In this document: positions 34,897 to 43,485 of the stretch, one piece after another
How positions within the stretch are numbered: the stretch's first letter is position 1
Layout of the letters: each line of letters opens with the position of its first letter
Origin: Cytophagaceae bacterium
GTDB taxonomy: Bacteria; Bacteroidota; Bacteroidia; Flavobacteriales; Flavobacteriaceae
Assembly (NCBI GenBank): GCA_002712765.1
Contig: PAUP01000089.1
Span: 1 to 47,330, forward strand
Direction of reading: 5' to 3'
Length of the DNA: 47,330 nt
Notes under the pieces: model-generated
Told to the model about the DNA's origin: nothing
The model's database searches: none
What the model saw: only the letters and a program-made list of their open reading frames with translations
Translations under genes and position numbers: made by a program

Positions 34897-35862
34897 ATGG
34901 CAAAAATCACAGCCGCAGAAGTAAATAAATTGAGAAAGTCTACCGGAGCCGGTATGATGGATTGTAAAAAAGCCTTAGTTGAAGCTGAGGGCGATTTTGA
35001 CAAAGCAGTGGCAATCCTTCGCAAGAAAGGACAAAAAATTGCAGAAAAAAGAGCCGATAGAGATTCTAGTGAAGGTGCAGTAGTTGCAAAAATTAATGAC
35101 GACAACACCAAAGGTGTGGTAGTATCATTAAATTGTGAAACTGATTTTGTTGCTAAGAATGATTCTTATGTAGCCATGGCCAACAAGATGGGTGACATCG
35201 CTTTAGGCACATCGACACTTGAAGAATTTTTGGCCGCCGATTACGACGGGATGACTGTGTCTGAGAAATTGATCGAGCAAACTGGTGTAATTGGAGAGAA
35301 AATAGAAATAGGTGGTTTTAAAACTTTAGAAGCACCATTTGTAGGCTCTTATGTACACGGTAACAAAATTGGTGCCCTAGTAGGTCTTTCTAAAGCTATT
35401 GATGGCGCTGCCGAATTGGCCAAGAGCATTTCTATGCAAGTAGCCTCAATGGGAGCCACTACGCTTTCTTATAAAGATTTTGATCCAGCTTATGTAGCTT
35501 CAGAGACTGAAGCGCGTATTGCCGTGATCGAGAAAGACAATATCGAACTTGGTCGTTTAGGTAAGACATTAAAGAATGTACCACAGTACATTTCAATGTC
35601 TCAACTTACAGACGAAGTACTTGCCAAGGCAGAAGCTGATATTAAAGAACAACTAAAGGCCGAAGGTAAGCCTGAGCAAATCTGGGACAAAATCGTTCCT
35701 GGAAAGCTAGAGCGTTTTATCTCAGACAATACGACCTTAGATCACGAACAGTGTTTACTAGACCAACGATTCATCATGGACGACAGCATGACTGTTGCAG
35801 AATTTGTTGCTAGCAAAGGTGATGTCGAAGTAGTTGGGTTTGAGCGCGTTTCTCTAGCCTAA
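34897..35862 (+). CDS. tsf: Elongation factor Ts
   Basis: Nucleotide exchange factor that recycles EF-Tu from GDP to GTP. The N-terminal domain holds VNKLRKSTGAGMMDCKKALV, and the exchange core has VVVSLNCETDFVAKNDSYVA with the TDFV element. The 321 residues are longer than the roughly 280 of E. coli, as is usual for flavobacterial EF-Ts. It follows rpsB, the common bacterial order, and is closed by a strong bidirectional terminator. Confidence 0.97.
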   Translation: MAKITAAEVNKLRKSTGAGMMDCKKALVEAEGDFDKAVAILRKKGQKIAEKRADRDSSEGAVVAKINDDNTKGVVVSLNCETDFVAKNDSYVAMANKMGDIALGTSTLEEFLAADYDGMTVSEKLIEQTGVIGEKIEIGGFKTLEAPFVGSYVHGNKIGALVGLSKAIDGAAELAKSISMQVASMGATTLSYKDFDPAYVASETEARIAVIEKDNIELGRLGKTLKNVPQYISMSQLTDEVLAKAEADIKEQLKAEGKPEQIWDKIVPGKLERFISDNTTLDHEQCLLDQRFIMDDSMTVAEFVASKGDVEVVGFERVSLA

Positions 35863-35881
35863 TTTGCTCCATATACTTTAT

Positions 35882-35916
35882 AAAAAAATCCCGATGTTGC
35901 ACATCGGGATTTTTTT
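35882..35916. terminator. Strong bidirectional terminator
   Basis: Arms 35882-35897 and 35901-35916 (core ATCCCGATGT / ACATCGGGAT) form a 16-bp perfect stem with a 3-base loop, with A/T runs on both sides. It serves tsf and the convergent spondin-domain gene. Confidence 0.92.
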
Positions 35917-35939
35917 TATTTGTAAACGAAGTAACTGTC

Positions 35940-36644
35940 TTAATTGGTTCTTCTAAGTGCTAAAACTCCCAAGGCTGGTGTCAATCCTCCAGTTCCAAAT
36001 GGAGCCTCATTAATAACACGTATCGTTTGTCCATTTGATGGTTCATTGTCTGAGGTATACGTTGTACCGGCATCGGTGCCGGCATCAAGTGGGGCAAGTG
36101 ATATCTCGTCACTTTCTATAAGGCTTATACCATCTGAGGCAATCACGTTAAAGGCATCTACACCTACAAACCAATCTGGGCTTGGATTGAGTTTGGCTAA
36201 AAACGTTATACGTGTATTTGAAGGAGAGACATTGATTGAAGTAACATCTGTCGTAGTTGGTCCAGTACTACCACCCGTTACAATCATTGTAGTCACTTCC
36301 ATTCCTTCTACACCTTGGGTTAAAGCCGAGGCCAAGGTATCTGCATCTCCATCTTCGGCATAGGCTTTAAAAGCTTCTGTGGCCACCTGTCCAATTCTAA
36401 ATACTGAAACATCAGCAGGATGTGCTATAGCCAATATAGGGCCAAAGGTTGCATTGCTTGGATAGTCTGTTGGAAAGCTCTCTTCTGTAAAACTAGGTGT
36501 AAATGTCAATTCATAGGTGGCCGTTGGTGTTACACCTCCATCGTCATCTCCACCCCCACCTGTAGGTGTACCATCATCATCACTTGAACAGCCCACAAAT
36601 AGAATCAGGGCAAATGCTATAAAAAATCTTGAAATCAATGTCAT
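35940..36644 (-). CDS. Spondin-domain lipoprotein
   Basis: 234 residues from Met 36644; the frame is open 27 codons further, but only the shorter start gives a lipoprotein signal (FALILFVGCSSDDDG). A Gly/Asp linker (GGGGDDDGG) precedes a spondin N-terminal domain covering the rest: YELTFTPSFTEESFP, FGPILAIAHPADVSVFRIG, ITFLAKLNPSPDWFVGVDAF and the final GGLTPALGVLALRR match the family pattern. In animals this domain binds matrix; in bacteria it is found on exported proteins of unknown role, so surface or adhesive binding is only a guess. It stands alone, with its own promoter and a shared terminator. Confidence 0.85.
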   Translation of the reverse strand: MTLISRFFIAFALILFVGCSSDDDGTPTGGGGDDDGGVTPTATYELTFTPSFTEESFPTDYPSNATFGPILAIAHPADVSVFRIGQVATEAFKAYAEDGDADTLASALTQGVEGMEVTTMIVTGGSTGPTTTDVTSINVSPSNTRITFLAKLNPSPDWFVGVDAFNVIASDGISLIESDEISLAPLDAGTDAGTTYTSDNEPSNGQTIRVINEAPFGTGGLTPALGVLALRRTN

Positions 36645-36705
36645 CTTCTGTTGTTTTTTGTTTGTAATAGAACACACATTAGCTGTGCTTTCGTATGAAT
36701 CTTCA

Positions 36706-36713
36706 CAAATATA
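36706..36713 (-). promoter_or_regulatory. Possible -7 element of the spondin-domain gene
   Basis: On the minus strand this reads TATATTTG, an exact TAnnTTTG match, 62 bp before Met 36644. It overlaps codons of the longer possible ORF and so supports the shorter start. No clear -33 TTG. Confidence 0.45.
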
Positions 36714-37074
36714 ACAGTAATACAACGAAATTCACAGCCTTCAACAAGGGTCTAACCGTCTTAATGTGTTAATCTTTATCGGGATTTGCCTCATCCCTAC
36801 AAACTATTACACCTATCACCTATGATTCATAGAAACATACCCGATAGATGACCATGGGCTACTTTGTTGCTGTGCTCACTAATTGATTGTGATGCTCTTG
36901 AGTTTTTGGTGTATTGCGCTACTCTCTCGTTTGCCCAGAATCTCACATGCTCGATTTATCGCATTGCGCTCCCTAGGATTGTGAATCTTTCAAGCTCGAT
37001 TTGGCGAAAGCCTAATACCTTAATCACAATTGAGAATCTTGATCTTTATCATCGGTTAGAATCACGTTATAATG
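36714..37074. other. Intergenic interval upstream of pyrH
   Basis: A gap between divergent genes that holds only the decayed repeat array at 36917-37012. The open frame running into pyrH from 36864 crosses the array and has no family likeness, so I do not treat it as coding. Confidence 0.7.
36917..37012 (-). repeat. Decayed 45-bp repeat array (2 units) with half palindrome
   Basis: Two degenerate units (about 36917-36959 and 36960-37000) keep landmarks such as TGCTCGATTTATCGC and AAGCTCGATTTGGCGAAAGCC. The palindrome end (37001-37012) is GGCGAAAGCC-like rather than CGCGAAAGCG. Orientation matches the array in the permease gene. Many substitutions and one short unit suggest an old, inactive copy. 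Confidence 0.8.
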
Positions 37075-37082
37075 TATATTTG
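37075..37082 (+). promoter_or_regulatory. -7 element of pyrH
   Basis: TATATTTG matches TAnnTTTG exactly, 19 bp before the pyrH ATG at 37101. No TTG at the expected -33 position, so the promoter is uncertain. Confidence 0.5.
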
Positions 37083-37100
37083 TGCAATCCTTTTAGACTT

Positions 37101-37808
37101 ATGCAATACAAAAGAATTCTATTAAAACTTTCTGGCGAAGCGCTCATGGGCGATCGCCAATACGGAATTGACCCCAAACGCTTGGCAGAATATGCCGAAG
37201 ACATTAAAACAGTAACCTCAAAAGGCATCGAGGTTGCCATTGTCATAGGCGGTGGCAATATCTTTCGCGGTGTTGCTGGAGCAAGTGTAGGCATGGATCG
37301 TGTACAAAGTGACCACATGGGCATGCTCGCAACGGTAATCAATGGCCTGGCCCTTCAAAACGCCTTAGAAGACGCCGACATACCCACAAGATTACAAACG
37401 GCTATTAAGATTAATGAAGTGGCAGAGCCCTTTATACGAAGAAAGGCCATGCGCCATCTAGAAAAAGGAAGAGTTGTCATTTTTGGAGGAGGCACAGGCA
37501 ATCCCTATTTCACGACAGATTCGGCAGCGGTATTACGCGCCATAGAAATTGAAGCTGATGTGATTTTGAAAGGAACCAGAGTAGACGGGATCTATACCTC
37601 TGATCCTGAAAAAGATAGCCACGCCACCAAATACGATCACATCACCTTTGATGACGTGTTGCGCAAAGGATTAAAAGTGATGGATACTACTGCTTTTACC
37701 TTAAGTCAAGAAAACAAACTTCCTATTATTGTTTTTGATATGAATAAACGAGGTAATCTTTTAAAAGTAGTTTCTGGAGAGAATATAGGTACCACAGTAC
37801 AATTATAA
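37101..37808 (+). CDS. pyrH: Uridylate kinase
   Basis: Hexameric bacterial UMP kinase (amino-acid kinase fold) making UDP for nucleotide and cell-wall precursor synthesis. Starting at ATG 37101 gives 235 residues, the family length, opening with [17 protein letters not shown]. Other motifs: [38 protein letters not shown] and [12 protein letters not shown]. The frame is open upstream to 36864, but that part is repeat-derived and is excluded. It leads into frr, the usual order. Confidence 0.96.
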   Translation: MQYKRILLKLSGEALMGDRQYGIDPKRLAEYAEDIKTVTSKGIEVAIVIGGGNIFRGVAGASVGMDRVQSDHMGMLATVINGLALQNALEDADIPTRLQTAIKINEVAEPFIRRKAMRHLEKGRVVIFGGGTGNPYFTTDSAAVLRAIEIEADVILKGTRVDGIYTSDPEKDSHATKYDHITFDDVLRKGLKVMDTTAFTLSQENKLPIIVFDMNKRGNLLKVVSGENIGTTVQL

Positions 37809-37861
37809 TTGGTTAGAATGGCGCAGTTTTTGTAAACTTGTGTCACAAAAAGGAATTTTTT

Positions 37862-38419
37862 ATGAATGAGGATATAAAGTTTATTCTTGATACAACAAAA
37901 GAAGACATGGGTCAAGCCATTGTTCATCTTGCCAAACGACTTTTAACCATACGCGCCGGAAAGGCGAGTCCTGCTATGTTGCAAGGTGTTATGGTTGATT
38001 ACTACGGCACACCAACGCCACTTTCACAAGTTGCGAATGTCTTAACTCCTGACGGGAGAACGATTTCTATACAACCTTGGGAAAAATCTTTAATAGGAGA
38101 AATAGAGCGTGCCATAATAAATTCTAATCTTGGTTTTAACCCCATGAATAATGGCGAGAGTGTTATCATCAATGTGCCACCGCTTACCGCAGAACGAAGA
38201 CGCGATCTAGTAAAGCAAGCAAAGGCAGAAGCAGAAGAAGCTAAAGTGGGCGTGCGCAATGATCGAAAAAACGCCAACAACGAAATAAAAAAATTGGACG
38301 ACGCCTCTGAAGATGAAAAGAAAAATGCTGAGATGGATGTTCAGAAATTAACAGACACTCATATTGACGAAATTGACAGTATACTAGAGGTCAAAGAAAA
38401 AGAGATTATGACGGTTTAA
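37862..38419 (+). CDS. frr: Ribosome recycling factor
   Basis: Splits post-termination ribosomes together with EF-G. ATG 37862 gives 185 residues, the same as the E. coli protein; a TTG at 37838 in frame is not needed. Family segments include RAGKASPAMLQGVMVDYYGT, TISIQPWEKSLIGEIERAI and PPLTAERRRDLVKQAKAEAE. It is 53 bp downstream of pyrH and closed by a strong terminator. Confidence 0.97.
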   Translation: MNEDIKFILDTTKEDMGQAIVHLAKRLLTIRAGKASPAMLQGVMVDYYGTPTPLSQVANVLTPDGRTISIQPWEKSLIGEIERAIINSNLGFNPMNNGESVIINVPPLTAERRRDLVKQAKAEAEEAKVGVRNDRKNANNEIKKLDDASEDEKKNAEMDVQKLTDTHIDEIDSILEVKEKEIMTV

Positions 38420-38438
38420 TCCTACGTTAAACTAATTT

Positions 38439-38467
38439 AAAAAAGCGACCCAAGAGGTCGCTTTTTT
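38439..38467 (+). terminator. Intrinsic terminator after frr
   Basis: AAAAAAGCGACC (38439-38450) and GGTCGCTTTTTT (38456-38467) make a perfect 12-bp stem with a 5-base loop and a T-run. The next gene begins 27 bp later. Confidence 0.92.
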
Positions 38468-38493
38468 GATACCTTTATATTCTACAGTCACCT

Positions 38494-40608
38494 ATGCGCA
38501 CCTTTTGGTTCTTATTTCTTTTTACCACGCTCGGACTTTACGCTCAAAATGACGATAAAGCCACAGACCTCATTGATAAAGCCATAGCCAATAAAGCCAA
38601 AAATGATCCCAGAGAGGCATTGAGTGCGTATCAATTTGACACCTATGAAAAAACGGTGATAACAGACAGCTTAGGATCGAGTACACATAATTTCTTTTCT
38701 GAAAAAGTGAGTACGCATACCTACACTCAAAAAAATGCGTCTTCTGAAGAAATAATTGGCTATCAACTCGCAGGCTTCCAACGCCCGCGATACGAGGTTT
38801 TTGCCGTAAATGTACAATCGCGATCCTTTTATGATAACGACTTTGTTATTTTTAATACCCGCTATGCTGGCATACTCTCCAACAGAGGTCTAAAACACTA
38901 CTATTATACCCTAAATGAAGTAAATCCAGAGGGTGACTATGTCATTTCATTTTCTCCCAAAAAGCCAAAGACAATTCCTGGTCTTACAGGTACGATGACC
39001 CTAGACAAATCAAGCCTCGCGCTAAAGAGCGTCAACATTTCTATAGACGATGCTCTTAATATCTTGTTGTACCAGGAATATTCTTATTTAAAAGATTTGG
39101 GATTATACATTCCTTCTAATCGCGATCTGTTTATCGATAAGGGAGATAGTGATCGTCAATTGTCTTTTTTTAGAGGGAAGATTTCGGTAGGAGTCCTACA
39201 AAATGAAATCATGGAGAGCATGGTTTCTAAGAAATATTTGGTCGCTACCACGCGTATTAGCAATTTTAAAAAAGTGGCGCCATCTCAGATACACCCCTCC
39301 CCGTATAGCATTGTTTTTGGGCCAAATGCACAAAACCAACCACCCTCTTTCTGGAAAGCCTATCGGGCAGAAAATCTAACCACTAAAGACAAAAGAAGCT
39401 TCTCGGCACTTGAAAAGATTGTCAACGCAGAAAATATTGAAAGACGCCTAGGTAATATCAACAATTTTAGTGTAGGCTACTTTAGCGTCAATGCTTTTGA
39501 CTTTGATCTTACCTATCCCGTGAAGTTTAATAATTATGAGGGATTGCGTCTAGGAATGGGCGGCGTGACTAATGCTGGATTTTCAGAGCGGTTTAGACTA
39601 GAAGGTTATGCCGCTTATGGATTTAAAGACAAGGAATTAAAATACGGTATTGGCGGTGGGTATCTTCTCTTGCCAGATAAAGATGCATGGTTAAGTCTTA
39701 CATACAATGATGATCTCGAAGAGGTAGGGAACTACGCCTATCTCACAGACCGCAGAGTGTACTCTCTTTTTGAACCCAGATTGGTCAATATTAATTTGTT
39801 TTATGCGCATCGCACGGCAAGGGCTAATTTTGAATATCGGCTTTCGCCAAAAATCTTAACAGAGCTTCAATTTGCGCATCGAAATATTTACCAAACTACA
39901 GAATACCGCTATCTACAAAACGGAATGACTTTTAGCAATTACGACATCACCGAGGCTACTTTTGGTTTGCGTTGGAGCGCGAGTAGTAAATTCATGAAAT
40001 CTTCCGATGGTATTAAGGAAATCTATGATGGTTACCCAAAAATTACAGCCCAAATTTCGCAGGGTTTTGACGGGCTTGAGGGTGATTTTAATTTTACCAA
40101 AATAGGTGCTAAGGCCTACTACAGAGTAGATCGTTTAAATAAAAGCGCCACCGAAATACTTGTTGAGGGCAATGTTGGTTTTGGAGATTTACCTATTACA
40201 CACCTCTTTCATGCTTTCCCAAATGCTCCAACCAAGGAGACCATTTTACAGCGATTTTCGGTTGCGGGGGTCAATAGCTTTGAGACTATGTTTTTTGGCG
40301 AATTTTTTTCTGATCGACTGTTTACCGCCCAGTTAAAACATCGGTTGAGGCCTTTTAACCTGGGTAGGAGATTTAAACCCGAAATGGTACTAATCTCGCG
40401 TTTTGCTATTGGCGACATTCAAAATCCTGAAGATCATCTCGATATCTCCTTTGGATCGCTTAGAAAAGGATTTACCGAATCAGGCTTTGAACTCAACAAA
40501 CTGCTCTTTGGTTTTGGAACGAGTTTGACGTACAGATACGGTGGCTATCACCTCCCCAACTGGGAGGATAATATTGCCTTTAAATTTACCTTCAATCTTC
40601 AATTATAG
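38494..40608 (+). CDS. DUF5686-family outer-membrane protein
   Basis: 704 residues with a signal peptide (cleavage near LGLYAQ). The first third holds DKAIANKAKNDPREALSAYQ and YEVFAVNVQSRSFYDNDFV with a mixed fold. The last 350 residues show the alternating strands of a surface-antigen-like outer-membrane barrel (LRLGMGGVTNAGFSERFRLE, FNFTKIGAKAYYRVDRL). DUF5686 proteins often begin with a carboxypeptidase-regulatory-like beta domain; here it is absent. Function is unknown. The place between frr and an MMPL transporter recurs in flavobacteria, which suggests a link with the transporter. Confidence 0.82.
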   Translation: MRTFWFLFLFTTLGLYAQNDDKATDLIDKAIANKAKNDPREALSAYQFDTYEKTVITDSLGSSTHNFFSEKVSTHTYTQKNASSEEIIGYQLAGFQRPRYEVFAVNVQSRSFYDNDFVIFNTRYAGILSNRGLKHYYYTLNEVNPEGDYVISFSPKKPKTIPGLTGTMTLDKSSLALKSVNISIDDALNILLYQEYSYLKDLGLYIPSNRDLFIDKGDSDRQLSFFRGKISVGVLQNEIMESMVSKKYLVATTRISNFKKVAPSQIHPSPYSIVFGPNAQNQPPSFWKAYRAENLTTKDKRSFSALEKIVNAENIERRLGNINNFSVGYFSVNAFDFDLTYPVKFNNYEGLRLGMGGVTNAGFSERFRLEGYAAYGFKDKELKYGIGGGYLLLPDKDAWLSLTYNDDLEEVGNYAYLTDRRVYSLFEPRLVNINLFYAHRTARANFEYRLSPKILTELQFAHRNIYQTTEYRYLQNGMTFSNYDITEATFGLRWSASSKFMKSSDGIKEIYDGYPKITAQISQGFDGLEGDFNFTKIGAKAYYRVDRLNKSATEILVEGNVGFGDLPITHLFHAFPNAPTKETILQRFSVAGVNSFETMFFGEFFSDRLFTAQLKHRLRPFNLGRRFKPEMVLISRFAIGDIQNPEDHLDISFGSLRKGFTESGFELNKLLFGFGTSLTYRYGGYHLPNWEDNIAFKFTFNLQL

Positions 40609-40674
40609 ATTATGAGGCCGCAGTAGTGATTGGCCTTGAAAACTCTTACCTTTGTCCACTACCAAGTAAGGCGT

Positions 40675-43077
40675 ATGGCAAAATTATTAACGACTGGTTT
40701 TTGGGGGGGAGTTGCAAGACTTATTTTACGCAATAGACCCCTTATCATGCTATTGGTAATAGGAATTACTGTTTTTCTTGCCATGCAGTGGAAACACATG
40801 CGTTTCACCTATACAGAGGCCAATCTACTTCCCGATGATCACGAGGTAAACCTAGAGTACAACCGCTTTTTAGAGACCTTTGGTGAAGAAGGCAATTTAA
40901 TTGTTTTAGGTATAAAAAATGACAGCCTTTTTACTCCTAAAGTGCTCAATGCGTGGAATAGTCTTGCGACCAAAATTGATTCATTTCAAGAAGTTACTTT
41001 TTCGGTGAGCCTGCAAGATATGAAGCTCCTCGACAAGCAAGAAAACCCACAACGATTTGATCTAAAGTCATTTATTCCAGAAACGGTAACCACCAAAATA
41101 CAAGCTGAGAATTATAAAAAACAGCTTTTTAACGACTTGCCGTTTTACGAAAACTTAATCTACAATAAAGAGACAGGCACCATTAGGTCTGCCATTTATC
41201 TCGACAAAGCAATTGTCAATACGGCCGTACGAAGGGATTTTGTTATCAATGATCTTATTCCTTTGTTAAAGCAATTTGAAACCGAGCATCATTTAGAAGT
41301 ACGTGCAAGCGGAATGCCCTATATACGCACCTTAAACGCCCAAAACATTGTTGATGAAATAGGTTGGTTTGTAGGTGGAGCGCTACTGGTAACTTCGTTG
41401 ATCTTCTTTTTCTTCTTTAGATCGTACCGGGCAACTTTTATCTCTATGCTCACCGTTATTATTGGTGTGATGTGGGCCTTTGGCTTTCTAGGGCTCTTGA
41501 GATACGAAATTACGGTACTTACAGCGCTGATTCCTCCTTTAATTATTGTCATCGGTATTCCCAATTGTATTTTCCTTATCAACAAATACCAACAGGAATA
41601 CAAAAAACACGGAAATCAGATTAAAGCCTTGCAACGTGTAATCACCAAAGTAGGTAATGCCACCTTGATGACCAATGTCACCACAGCTTCTGGTTTTGCC
41701 ACTTTTATTTTAACAGAAAGCTCGCTTCTTAAAGAATTTGGTATCGTAGCTAGTATCAACATAATTGGCATATTTCTACTTTCACTTCTTATTATTCCGA
41801 TCATTTACAGTTATATGAAGCCGCCCAAAGAGAGGCATTTGAAGCATCTAGGCAAAGGCTGGATAGAAGGTTTTGTAGACTGGATGGAAAAAATGGTGCG
41901 TCATCACAGGATCGCTATATATATGGCCAGTATTGTATTATTGGTTTTGAGTATTATTGGTATTTATCAAATTCGGGTGTCTGGAAGTCTAATCGAGGAC
42001 ATGCCTAAGAAAACCGATTTCTTTAGCGATATTCGATTTTTTGAGCAAGAATTTGATGGCATTATGCCTTTAGAAATCTTGATTGATACCAAACGTAAAA
42101 AAGGGGTAATGAAGCTGGCCACCCTAAAACGCATGGACGCGCTAAGCACGGTAATCGAAGAACAACCCGAACTCTCGAAACCAATCTCTGTTGTCAACTT
42201 GGTAAAATATGCCAAACAAGCTTATTACAACGGATCCCCCAAATACTATCAGTTGCCTACCAGTAACGAACGCGCCTTTATCCTGCCTTATGCTAGCAGT
42301 TTTTCTGAAGACACCAACCTTATGGGCTCCTATGTTGATAGCACTGGCCAATACGCGCGTATTACGACCTTTATGAAAGATATTGGCACCGACAAGATGG
42401 AACGTGCCGAAGAGAATCTAAAAACAAAAATTGCTTCCTTGTTTCCAGAAGATCGCTATACCGTTACTATGACCGGTAAAGCTTTGGTTTTTCAAAAAGG
42501 CACTAACTATCTGGTGATGAATTTGATCATTAGCTTATCCTTGGCCGTATTGCTCATTGCATTATTTATGGCTTGGATGTTTAGATCGATGCGAATGATT
42601 TTGGTCTCACTCATACCTAATCTCTTACCGTTGCTGATCACCGCAGGAATGATGGGGTTTTTGGGCGTTCCAATAAAACCTTCTACTATATTGGTTTTTA
42701 GTATTGCCTTTGGTATCTCGGTAGACGATACAATACATTTTCTTGCCAAGTATAGACAAGAGCTTCGCGCCAATAAATGGAAAATCAAAAAATCGGTATA
42801 TGCCTCTTTGCGCGAAACCGGCGTAAGTATGTTTTATACGTCTATCGTTTTGTTTTTTGGCTTTTCTGTATTTATGATTAGTAGTTTTGGAGGCACGGTT
42901 GCTCTGGGAGGTCTTGTAAGTGCGACTTTATTGTTTGCGATGCTAGCTAATCTACTATTACTACCTGCACTATTGTTATCACTCGAGCGAAATATAGCGG
43001 ACAGAACGATCTTCAAGGAACCTGCATTAAAGATTTTGGAGGCCGAAGACGAGGAAATCCCAGAAGATTTGGAATAA
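40675..43077 (+). CDS. MMPL/RND-superfamily transporter
   Basis: Inner-membrane exporter-type protein of about 800 residues with 12 predicted helices in two sets of six, each preceded by a large periplasmic loop. Signs of the family: VIGIPNCIFLINKYQQEYKK in the first half and FGISVDDTIHFLAKYRQELR in the second, the latter with the paired acidic residues typical of proton-driven RND proteins. I start it at ATG 40675; a TTG at 40630 gives 15 more residues with no clear gain. The cargo is unknown; relatives move lipids or hopanoids. The C-terminus is acidic (LEAEDEEIPEDLE). Confidence 0.9.
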   Translation: MAKLLTTGFWGGVARLILRNRPLIMLLVIGITVFLAMQWKHMRFTYTEANLLPDDHEVNLEYNRFLETFGEEGNLIVLGIKNDSLFTPKVLNAWNSLATKIDSFQEVTFSVSLQDMKLLDKQENPQRFDLKSFIPETVTTKIQAENYKKQLFNDLPFYENLIYNKETGTIRSAIYLDKAIVNTAVRRDFVINDLIPLLKQFETEHHLEVRASGMPYIRTLNAQNIVDEIGWFVGGALLVTSLIFFFFFRSYRATFISMLTVIIGVMWAFGFLGLLRYEITVLTALIPPLIIVIGIPNCIFLINKYQQEYKKHGNQIKALQRVITKVGNATLMTNVTTASGFATFILTESSLLKEFGIVASINIIGIFLLSLLIIPIIYSYMKPPKERHLKHLGKGWIEGFVDWMEKMVRHHRIAIYMASIVLLVLSIIGIYQIRVSGSLIEDMPKKTDFFSDIRFFEQEFDGIMPLEILIDTKRKKGVMKLATLKRMDALSTVIEEQPELSKPISVVNLVKYAKQAYYNGSPKYYQLPTSNERAFILPYASSFSEDTNLMGSYVDSTGQYARITTFMKDIGTDKMERAEENLKTKIASLFPEDRYTVTMTGKALVFQKGTNYLVMNLIISLSLAVLLIALFMAWMFRSMRMILVSLIPNLLPLLITAGMMGFLGVPIKPSTILVFSIAFGISVDDTIHFLAKYRQELRANKWKIKKSVYASLRETGVSMFYTSIVLFFGFSVFMISSFGGTVALGGLVSATLLFAMLANLLLLPALLLSLERNIADRTIFKEPALKILEAEDEEIPEDLE

Positions 43078-43079
43078 AA

Positions 43080-43101
43080 ATTCCCGTCCTAAGACGGGAA
43101 T
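43080..43101. terminator. Hairpin after the MMPL gene
   Basis: ATTCCCGTC (43080-43088) and GACGGGAAT (43093-43101) form a 9-bp stem with a 4-base loop directly after the stop. The downstream side lacks a T-run, so termination on the plus strand may be weak. Confidence 0.5.
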
Positions 43102-43273
43102 CTCATCAAAAGAAAGTCCCCCTAACTACTTTCTTTAGGCTTGCAAACAAGGTACTCGTATTTTATTGAAGTAAATATAAACCTCTTCAACTTGTCATAA
43201 AATACCCACTACATGGTATCCTTCCCTATTGCTGCTTGACACGGTATTATGTGGTTATAGTTGTAGCCTACTT

Positions 43274-43420
43274 GCGCTTCCGCGAAATCGAGCCTGCGAG
43301 ATTCACGACCGTAGGGAGAGCAAAGCGTTAAATCGAGCCTGCGAGATTCACGACCGTAGGGAGAGCAAAGCGAGAAATCGAGCCTGTGAGATTCACAACC
43401 GTAAGGAGAGCAAAGCGATA
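43274..43420 (+). repeat. 45-bp tandem repeat array (3 units) with variant palindrome
   Basis: GCGCTTCCGCGAAA (43274-43287, one change from the palindrome) runs into units 43286-43330, 43331-43375 and 43376-43420. The first two are almost identical; the third has several changes. The unit starts AATCGAGCCTGCGAGATTCA and ends in an A/G-rich AGAGCAAAGCG part. It ends 31 bp before the asnS -7 element. Confidence 0.95.
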
Positions 43421-43451
43421 CATTTGTTGCTGTAATTTCAAAACAAAATAT

Positions 43452-43459
43452 ATCTTTGC
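43452..43459 (+). promoter_or_regulatory. -7 element of asnS
   Basis: TATCTTTG matches TAnnTTTG exactly. A TTG at 43427-43429 lies 22 bp upstream, slightly long but usable. The start codon follows at 43486. Confidence 0.6.
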
Positions 43460-43485
43460 GCTCAGAGGGATTTTAAACAGATACT

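Larger units (their letters stand above)
43102..43485. other. Intergenic interval upstream of asnS
   Basis: A gap holding a GAAAGT/ACTTTC short inverted repeat near 43110-43132, the three-unit repeat array (43274-43420) and the asnS promoter. Short open frames across the array are translations of the repeat, not genes. Confidence 0.7.

Noticed and set aside
36864-37100. N-terminal extension of pyrH
   Set aside because: The extension crosses the decayed repeat array, has no kinase likeness, and a -7 element lies inside it at 37075; the family start is ATG 37101.
43274-43420. CRISPR array
   Set aside because: Units are contiguous 45-bp tandem copies with no unique spacers, only three of them, and no cas genes nearby.
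43229-43435. 68-codon open frame upstream of asnS
   Set aside because: Its product is three translated copies of the 45-bp repeat with no domain or start context; the same peptide pattern appears antisense in the permease gene. It is repeat DNA, not a gene.
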